NCBI GenBank assembly: GCA_042088665.1
Contig: JBELMB010000002.1
Coordinates: 62,001 to 126,000, forward strand
Source of the DNA: JBELMB01 sp042088665
GTDB lineage: Bacteria > Pseudomonadota > Alphaproteobacteria > Rhodobacterales > Rhodobacteraceae
DNA length: 64,000 nt
Direction of reading: 5' to 3'
Of this stretch, positions 58,669 to 64,000 are shown piece by piece. A program made the position numbers and the translations under genes. Position 1 is the first letter of the stretch, and each line of letters opens with the position of its first letter. The notes under the pieces were generated by a model. That model was not told where the DNA came from. It was given only the letters and a program-made list of their open reading frames with translations, and did not search any database.

Positions 58669-61600
58669 TCACTCGGCGGCCCGGGCGAGCGGTGCTCCGC
58701 CCGCGCGCAGCACCGCAATCAGCTCTTCGCGCCGCTTGGCTGCCCCGGTTTCGTTGGCCGCCTTGACCGGTCCAAAGCCCCGGATCTGCAGTGGCAGTTG
58801 AGCCAGCGCAACAAGCGCCTCCTGCGTGTCCGGGTGCGCCTTCGGCAACCATTCCGCCATATCCGCCTCGTATTGCGCGATCAGGGCGCGCTCCATGCGC
58901 CGCTCTTCGGTCCGACCAAAGATGTCGAGGGGCGTACCACGCAGCCGCTTCAGCCTCGCCAGAAGGCGGAACCAGCGCAACATACCTTCGCCAAAGGCAC
59001 GTTTGACTGGCCGACCATCCGGCCCCTCCTTGCTCAGCAGGGGTGGCGCGAGGTGGAACGTCATCCGAAACCCGCCTTCAAAGACCTCCGCCGCCTTCTC
59101 ACGCGTCTTGAGATGCAACCGCGCCACTTCGTATTCGTCCTTGTAGGTCAAGAGCTTGTGGTATCCCTTGGCGACGGCCTCCTTCAGCATTGGATCGGTG
59201 ATCCCATCCACCATCGCGCGGTACTTCCGCGCCAGCGCTGCATTCTGGTAGTCAGTCAGATGCGTTGCGCGCAAAGCGATCCGATCCTCGAGCGTCCTTG
59301 GCAACGCAACGACCGAGGGCGCCTGCATCGCGTCCACCTGTTCCGGGAACAGGACAGCCCAGCGCCCGATCTCGAAGGCGCGCAGATTGCGCTCTACCGC
59401 GGCGCCGTTCAGTTCCACCGCGGCCCGGATGGCCTCATGCGAGAGCGGCAAAAGACCCTGCTGCCACGCGGCACCTAGGATCATCATGTTGGAAAAGATC
59501 GAGTCCCCCAGCGTGACGCGCGCAAGCTCAGAGGCATCAAACATGCGCAGACGGTCCTTCAGCCGGGCCTCAAGCGCGACGCGCAACTGGTCCGTCGGCA
59601 GCTGGAATTCCGTGTTGCGGGTGAAATCGCCAGTGATGATCTCATGGCTGTTGACCACGCCGCCGGTGCGGCCCGTTTGGGTCAGGCCAAGCGTCTTGGC
59701 CCCCGCGCTGACCACCAGATCGCCGCCGATCAGCGCATGCGCCTCACCCGTGGCGACACGCACCGCAGAGATATCGTCGGGCGAGTTCGCAAGCCTCAGA
59801 TGGATGTGCACGGCCCCACCCTTCTGGGCGAGACCGGCCATTTCCATCATCGCGGCGCCTTTGCCGTCGATCTGCGCGGCCTGCGCCAGCACGGCACCGA
59901 TGGTAACCACCCCGGTGCCCCCAACCCCGGTGACCACAACGTTCCACGTGTCCGCGATTGCGGGCAGGTCCGGCGCAGGCATGTCAGGCAGATCCAGCAC
60001 CTGCGTTCCCGCCTTCTTCACCTGTGCCCCTTCAAGCGTCACGAAGGACGGGCAAAACCCCTTGATACAGGAGAAATCCTTGTTGCAGGCAGACTGGTCG
60101 ATCGCCCGCTTGCGGCCCAGCTCTGTCTCTGCCGGGGTGATCGCCACGCAATTCGACTGGACACCACAGTCGCCACAGCCTTCGCAGACATCCGTGTTGA
60201 TAAAGATCCGCTTGTCCGGATCGGGAAACTGGCCACGCTTGCGCCGCCGCCGCTTTTCCGCCGCGCAGGTCTGAACGTAGAGCAGGACAGACACACCCTG
60301 CGACCCGGCCATATCCCTTTGCACGGCCTCCAGTTCGGCGCGCTCATGCATCGCGACACCGGACGGAAACGAGGCCTCGGAGATATCTTCCTTGGCATCA
60401 TACACCACGGACACCTTCTCGACGCCCATGGCACGCACTTCGGCGGCGATACGCTGCGGGGTCAGACCACCGTCGTTGCGCTGCCCGCCGGTCATCGCCA
60501 CCGCATCGTTGAACAGGATCTTGTAGGTGATGTTCGTGCCCGCCAGAAGTGCCGCGCGGATCGCCTGCACGCCGGAGTGATTGTAGGTGCCATCGCCGAT
60601 GTTCTGGAACACGTGGTCGCGGTTGGAAAACGGCGCCTCGCCGATCCAATTGGCCCCCTCCCCCCCCATGTGGGTGAATCCCAAGGTCTCGCGGTCCATC
60701 CATTGCGCCATGAAATGACAGCCGATCCCGGCGTAGGCGCGGCTGCCCTCGGGCACCTTGGTCGAGGAGTTATGCGGGCAACCGGCACAGAAATAGGGCA
60801 GACGCTCTGCGATCTCCTGTGCGTTGTCAGCACGGCTCGCGGCGTCCAGCGCGGCCATCGCTGCCTGAAGCGCCTCTGACCCCCGGCCCTCTTCGATAAA
60901 GACCTGCCCGAGCTTTTTCGCGATTTCCAGCGGGTCCAGCGCCATGGTCGCGGCAAAGAAGCGCGCGCCGTTCTTGGTCCCGCCATAGACACGGCGCCCG
61001 CCGCGGTTGTCAAAGAGCGCATCCTTGATCTGCACTTCGATCAGCTTGCGCTTTTCCTCGACCACCACGATCAGGTCGAGCCCTTCTGCCCAGTCGCTGA
61101 AACCCGGCATGTTCAGCGGCCAGACCTGCCCGACCTTGTAGGTCGTGATGCCCAGACGCGTTGCCTCTGCCGCGTCGATGCCCAGCAGGCTGAGAGCGTG
61201 CACAAGGTCCAGCCAGTTCTTGCCTGCTGCCACGAGTCCGATCCGTGCGCCGGGCTTGCCGTGGACACGCCGGTCGATGCCATTGGCGCTGGCGTAGGCC
61301 TCCGCGGCAAAACGCTTGTGCTCCAGCAGGCGGGCTTCCTGCAGAAAACGGTCGTCCACCAGCCGGATGTTCAACCCGCCCTCGGGCATGTCGAAGGCAG
61401 GTTCGACCAGCGAAACACGATCCGGTGCGCCGTCGACGATGGCCGTGGCCTCGACCGTGTCCTTCATCAGTTTGAGCCCGGTCCAGACGCCCGCGAAGCG
61501 GCTCAGCCCGTAGCCATAGATGCCGAAATCGAGGATCTCCTGCACACCGGCGGGCGACAGCACCGGCATATAGGCATCGATCAGCGCGAACTCGCTTTGG

Positions 61601-62070
61601 TGCAGCACGGTAGAGCTTTCGCCGGTATGGTCATCGCCCATCGCCATCAGCACGCCACCGTGTCGCGATGTCCCGGCCATGTTGGCGTGACGCATCACGT
61701 CACCGGTGCGGTCCACACCCGGCCCCTTGCCGTACCACAGACCGAACACCCCGTCGTACCGGCCTTCGCCCCGCAGTTCCGCCTGCTGGCTGCCCCACAG
61801 GGCGGTGGCCGCGAGATCCTCGTTCAGACCCTCCTGAAAGTGCACATTGGCCCCGCGCAGGTGCTTTTCCGCCCGCTGCATCTGCATGTCCACCGCGCCG
61901 AGCGGCGAGCCCCGGTAACCGGTCACATATCCGGCCGTGTTCAGCCCTGCTGCGGCGTCACGCGCCTGCTGCATCAGCATCAATCGCACCAGCGCCTGCG
62001 TGCCATTCAGCAGCACCGAGTGTTTCGACAGATCGAAACGATCGTTCAACGAAATGCGCGGCTGGCTCAT
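58669..62070 (-). CDS. Indolepyruvate ferredoxin oxidoreductase, fused alpha/gamma type
   Basis: A 1133-residue enzyme that oxidatively decarboxylates aryl or other 2-oxo acids to acyl-CoA. The N-terminal pyrimidine-binding region has GYVTGYRGSPLGAVDMQM, and the TPP/Mg region contains GEGANWIGEAPF and GDGTYNHSG. A ferredoxin-type cluster reads CEGCGDCGVQSNC with CIKGFCPSF. The gamma domain VVVTGVGGTGVVTIGAVLAQ follows. The C-terminal 250 residues form a further domain. ATG 62070 is used. It is divergent from a LysR gene. In aerobes it serves aromatic amino-acid breakdown. Confidence 0.93.
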   Translation of the reverse strand: MSQPRISLNDRFDLSKHSVLLNGTQALVRLMLMQQARDAAAGLNTAGYVTGYRGSPLGAVDMQMQRAEKHLRGANVHFQEGLNEDLAATALWGSQQAELRGEGRYDGVFGLWYGKGPGVDRTGDVMRHANMAGTSRHGGVLMAMGDDHTGESSTVLHQSEFALIDAYMPVLSPAGVQEILDFGIYGYGLSRFAGVWTGLKLMKDTVEATAIVDGAPDRVSLVEPAFDMPEGGLNIRLVDDRFLQEARLLEHKRFAAEAYASANGIDRRVHGKPGARIGLVAAGKNWLDLVHALSLLGIDAAEATRLGITTYKVGQVWPLNMPGFSDWAEGLDLIVVVEEKRKLIEVQIKDALFDNRGGRRVYGGTKNGARFFAATMALDPLEIAKKLGQVFIEEGRGSEALQAAMAALDAASRADNAQEIAERLPYFCAGCPHNSSTKVPEGSRAYAGIGCHFMAQWMDRETLGFTHMGGEGANWIGEAPFSNRDHVFQNIGDGTYNHSGVQAIRAALLAGTNITYKILFNDAVAMTGGQRNDGGLTPQRIAAEVRAMGVEKVSVVYDAKEDISEASFPSGVAMHERAELEAVQRDMAGSQGVSVLLYVQTCAAEKRRRRKRGQFPDPDKRIFINTDVCEGCGDCGVQSNCVAITPAETELGRKRAIDQSACNKDFSCIKGFCPSFVTLEGAQVKKAGTQVLDLPDMPAPDLPAIADTWNVVVTGVGGTGVVTIGAVLAQAAQIDGKGAAMMEMAGLAQKGGAVHIHLRLANSPDDISAVRVATGEAHALIGGDLVVSAGAKTLGLTQTGRTGGVVNSHEIITGDFTRNTEFQLPTDQLRVALEARLKDRLRMFDASELARVTLGDSIFSNMMILGAAWQQGLLPLSHEAIRAAVELNGAAVERNLRAFEIGRWAVLFPEQVDAMQAPSVVALPRTLEDRIALRATHLTDYQNAALARKYRAMVDGITDPMLKEAVAKGYHKLLTYKDEYEVARLHLKTREKAAEVFEGGFRMTFHLAPPLLSKEGPDGRPVKRAFGEGMLRWFRLLARLKRLRGTPLDIFGRTEERRMERALIAQYEADMAEWLPKAHPDTQEALVALAQLPLQIRGFGPVKAANETGAAKRREELIAVLRAGGAPLARAAE

Positions 62071-62470
62071 GGACGTTCTCCCAGAAGTTTCGATGTCGTT
62101 CGTCTGCATCAAATATAGGTCATAATTGCTGATATTTTATCGACACTCAAGAACAGCATTGCAAAAATTGAACAGTGGTGATTTTCTCGTTTCAAAACAG
62201 TCTGCAAGGCAGCTCCGCGCCGCCTTTCGCACGGAACGCCGCCACGCGCCAAGTCTCTGGCCGACCTGCCCAGCGCAGCACAAAGCGCATGCGCGACGCC
62301 GTCACATCGCGCGGGACACACCGCAGTGGAAACGCCCCAACCTTGGCCAAATTTCGCCCATACCTGACGATCCTGCAAAATTTTACACCGCAAGGGCGCG
62401 TTTCGCTAAGTTGTTATTTAAGTGCCAATTCTGTTCCGGTATGTGAGCGGTATCAGCAGAAAGACTTCGC
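62071..62470. other. 400-base divergent region, ior gene and LysR
   Basis: No convincing gene. The stretch next to the oxidoreductase start (62100-62165) is AT-rich and holds a possible minus-strand promoter, TTGCAA with ATAAAA 18 bases on. The LysR side (62380-62430) is also AT-rich. No clear T-N11-A palindrome could be fixed by eye. Confidence 0.5.
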
Positions 62471-63376
62471 ATGGATTGGGACAAACTCAGGATCTTTCAC
62501 GCGGTGGCCGATGCCGGCAGCCTCACGCATGCCGGGGACACGCTGCACCTGTCGCAGTCCGCGGTGTCGCGCCAGATCCGCGCCTTGGAAGAGTCGCTCA
62601 ACACGATCTTGTTTCACCGCCATGCCCGCGGCCTGATCCTTACGGAGCAGGGAGAGCTGTTGTTCGATGCCACGCAGGCGATGAACAAACGCATCGACGC
62701 CGCCACCGCCCGCATTCGCGACAGCGAAGAAGAGGTGTTCGGGGAGCTCAAGGTCACCACGACTCACGGCTTTGGCGCGCTCTGGCTGGCCCCACGGCTG
62801 GCGAAATTGTATGAACAGTATCCCGATCTCAAGATCGACCTCATGCTGGAAGAGCGCGTGCTGGATCTGCCCATGCGCGAGGCTGACGTCGCCATCCGCA
62901 TGAAGGAACCCAGCCAGGCAGACCTGATCCGCAAGCGTCTGATGAGCGTGCGGATGCGCCTATATGCCTCGCCGGAATACCTCGCCGCCTTTGGTGAACC
63001 CGCGGCGCTGCAGGACATGTACAAACACCGCCTGATTTGCCAGAACCCCGGCGCGCCGCAGGTCAGCGCCGGCCAGCAACTGGTCAAGACGCTGCTGACC
63101 TACGATGTGCAGACGACACTGACAGTAAACAACTATTTCGGGGTGCTGCAGGCCGTGGTGGCCAGTCTCGGCATCGGTGTGCTGCCCGACTACATCATCG
63201 AGGATTTCCCCAGTGTCGTGCGCGTGCTGACCGATGTGGAAAGCATCGAGGTGCCCGTCTTTCTGGCCTACCCCGAAGAGCTGCGTCAATCAAAGCGCGT
63301 GGCCGCATTCCGCGACTTTGTTCAGGACGAAATCATCGCGCACCGACGCCTCAGACGGGCAATGGGAGACGGGTAA
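62471..63376 (+). CDS. LysR-family transcriptional regulator
   Basis: A 301-residue regulator. The N-terminal winged HTH is typical (IFHAVADAGSLTHAGDTLHL, SQSAVSRQIRALEESL), followed by a substrate-binding domain of two lobes (ELKVTTTHGFGALWLAP, NYFGVLQAVVASLGIGVLPD). Divergent orientation suggests control of the indolepyruvate oxidoreductase, but this is only positional. Confidence 0.92.
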   Translation: MDWDKLRIFHAVADAGSLTHAGDTLHLSQSAVSRQIRALEESLNTILFHRHARGLILTEQGELLFDATQAMNKRIDAATARIRDSEEEVFGELKVTTTHGFGALWLAPRLAKLYEQYPDLKIDLMLEERVLDLPMREADVAIRMKEPSQADLIRKRLMSVRMRLYASPEYLAAFGEPAALQDMYKHRLICQNPGAPQVSAGQQLVKTLLTYDVQTTLTVNNYFGVLQAVVASLGIGVLPDYIIEDFPSVVRVLTDVESIEVPVFLAYPEELRQSKRVAAFRDFVQDEIIAHRRLRRAMGDG

Positions 63377-63386
63377 TACACGTATT

Positions 63387-63433
63387 GCGGGAATGCCACA
63401 CTGTGGTATGAGCACAACGCATAGCGGGAATGC
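63387..63433. promoter_or_regulatory. Direct repeat and palindrome after the LysR gene
   Basis: GCGGGAATGC occurs at 63387-63396 and 63424-63433, and between them is the odd-centred palindrome CCACACTGTGG (63396-63406). The arrangement lies upstream of the candidate sRNA and could be its control region. Confidence 0.35.
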
Positions 63434-63488
63434 TGCGCAAGCGACATGATTGCCCTTGAACGAGTCAGTCTAGATGAAATATTCAGAA

Positions 63489-63569
63489 TATGTTGATGCG
63501 ATGCACGTTAGCTGAGCATCTTCAACCTCCCTGTTGGACTTCGGCCGAGCTTAGTGCTCGGCCTTTTTT
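63489..63569 (+). ncRNA. Candidate small RNA
   Basis: The 306-base gap after the LysR gene has no ORF of note, but it contains a free-standing strong terminator 170 bases beyond the LysR stop. Upstream of it lie TTGAAC (63456-63461), an AT-rich stretch and a pyrimidine-rich ACCTCCCTGTTGG segment that could pair with Shine-Dalgarno sequences. The 5' end is a guess. The terminator could instead belong to the LysR transcript. Confidence 0.35.
63543..63569 (+). terminator. Strong intrinsic terminator
   Basis: GGCCGAGC and GCTCGGCC form a perfect 8-bp stem with loop TTAGT (63551-63555), followed by six T. Confidence 0.9.
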
Positions 63570-63632
63570 CTTCCAGGGAGCGGACCCTTCAAACCCAGAT
63601 GTGACTTTTCATTCGCGGCGGATGCAAACATA

Positions 63633-63661
63633 CAAAACACCCCATGTCGAGAGGTGTTTTG
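63633..63661 (-). terminator. Terminator downstream of the MlaC-like gene
   Basis: CAAAACACC and GGTGTTTTG form a perfect 9-bp stem with an 11-base loop. On the minus strand the stem ends in TGTTTTG and a T-rich stretch follows. It lies 22 bases beyond the stop of the MlaC-like gene. Confidence 0.65.
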
Positions 63662-63682
63662 AGTGGCAATGGGCGAGAGGTC

Positions 63683-64000
63683 TCAGGACGCTTTCTTCAG
63701 GTCGGAAATCATTGCGTCAATGTTGCCGCGCCGCTTGTCCAGCAGGGCCCCCACCTCGGCGCGTTCGGTCAACAGCATGTTGACCCCCTCGATGAACATG
63801 TTGAACAGCAATGCCTTGCCCGTCCGGTCCGAGACATGGAACGACACGGTAAAGGGCGACGAGCCGCGCAAGAAGGCGGTGGTTTCCACCTCGTAGAAAT
63901 TCTTGACCGCCTTGACGCCCTGCACTTCAAGGCGCCCGCCGATGAACTCGCGGAACCGCTTGCCATACTTGCGCGAGATGTAGCCGGTAAACGCGTTGGA
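63683..64000 (-). CDS. MlaC/Ttg2D-family phospholipid-binding protein, partial
   Basis: The C-terminal 105 residues of a periplasmic lipid carrier; the start lies beyond the window. Visible are FTGYISRKYGKRFREFIG, a YEVETTAFLRGSSPFTVSFH strand pair and LLFNMFIEGVNMLLTERAEV, all typical of the MlaC fold. MlaC moves phospholipids between MlaA at the outer membrane and the MlaFEDB transporter. No other mla gene is visible. Confidence 0.8.
   Translation of the reverse strand, partial: SNAFTGYISRKYGKRFREFIGGRLEVQGVKAVKNFYEVETTAFLRGSSPFTVSFHVSDRTGKALLFNMFIEGVNMLLTERAEVGALLDKRRGNIDAMISDLKKAS

Noticed and set aside
1..64000. tRNA, rRNA, CRISPR, insertion sequence or phage genes
   Set aside because: No tRNA-like T-arm pattern, no spaced direct-repeat array and no transposase or integrase motif was found on either strand by reading; a tRNA or CRISPR scan would settle it.

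Overview
The window comes from a high-GC alphaproteobacterium, almost certainly a member of the Rhodobacteraceae (Roseobacter group). The reasons are family-level: an RpoHII-type heat-shock sigma factor, a 44-residue aa3-type cytochrome oxidase subunit IV, DUF1491 next to era, a pgsA-moaD-moaE run, a PpaA/AerR-like B12-domain protein and a GST with a C-terminal Cys-rich tail. No rRNA, tRNA, CRISPR array, integrase or insertion sequence was found. Most of the sequence is ordinary chromosomal backbone.

Layout. 1-4.7 kb: coaBC, dut and a membrane-anchored ThiF/MoeB-like protein in one overlapping minus-strand run, then a ChaN-like protein and rpoHII. 4.9-8.5 kb: GST, MetE-like protein, permuted papain-like protein and methyltransferase. 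8.7-19.5 kb: an accessory metabolic cluster. A minus-strand operon reads HisD-like dehydrogenase, double-NTF2 protein, unknown protein, SDR, LacI regulator, second double-NTF2 protein, flavin-binding protein and bicupin. Upstream lies an orphan sugar-type ABC ATPase. Divergent from it are a third double-NTF2 protein and a betainyl-CoA-type thioesterase. Two LacI-type palindromes sit in the divergent promoter region. This is the best candidate in the window for an undescribed pathway.

19.5-28.3 kb: lipoprotein, CoxD-like subunit IV, small hypothetical proteins, ispH, B12-domain regulator, NYN nuclease, folK, rpoZ, rsh (spoT) and a DUF2062 protein. 28.3-39.4 kb: the core pdxJ-acpS-lepB-rnc-era-DUF1491 block, interrupted by accessory genes: a hydrolase/membrane fusion, a trypsin-like protease fused to a beta-helix, a thermonuclease, and a MarR/TAT-nitroreductase pair with a palindromic operator. 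39.4-43.7 kb: a sulfatase followed by about 2 kb of decayed coding sequence. 43.7-52.2 kb: an HtpX-like protease, purL, a DUF6151 gene broken by one amber codon, a class A PBP, and glnK-amtB with a strong terminator. 52.2-64 kb: FadR-type regulator, moaE, moaD, pgsA, recO, muramidase-like protein, murI, acyltransferase, fused indolepyruvate ferredoxin oxidoreductase, LysR regulator, a candidate sRNA with terminator, and the C-terminal part of an MlaC-like protein.

The sequence also shows several small repeats: five 11-bp units before a small secreted protein, three 29-bp units between glnK and amtB, three AAGGA units before one start codon, a 26-bp hairpin present twice at convergent gene ends, and a 27-bp intergenic motif present twice. 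Product names come from motif and family recall only; no database search was run.
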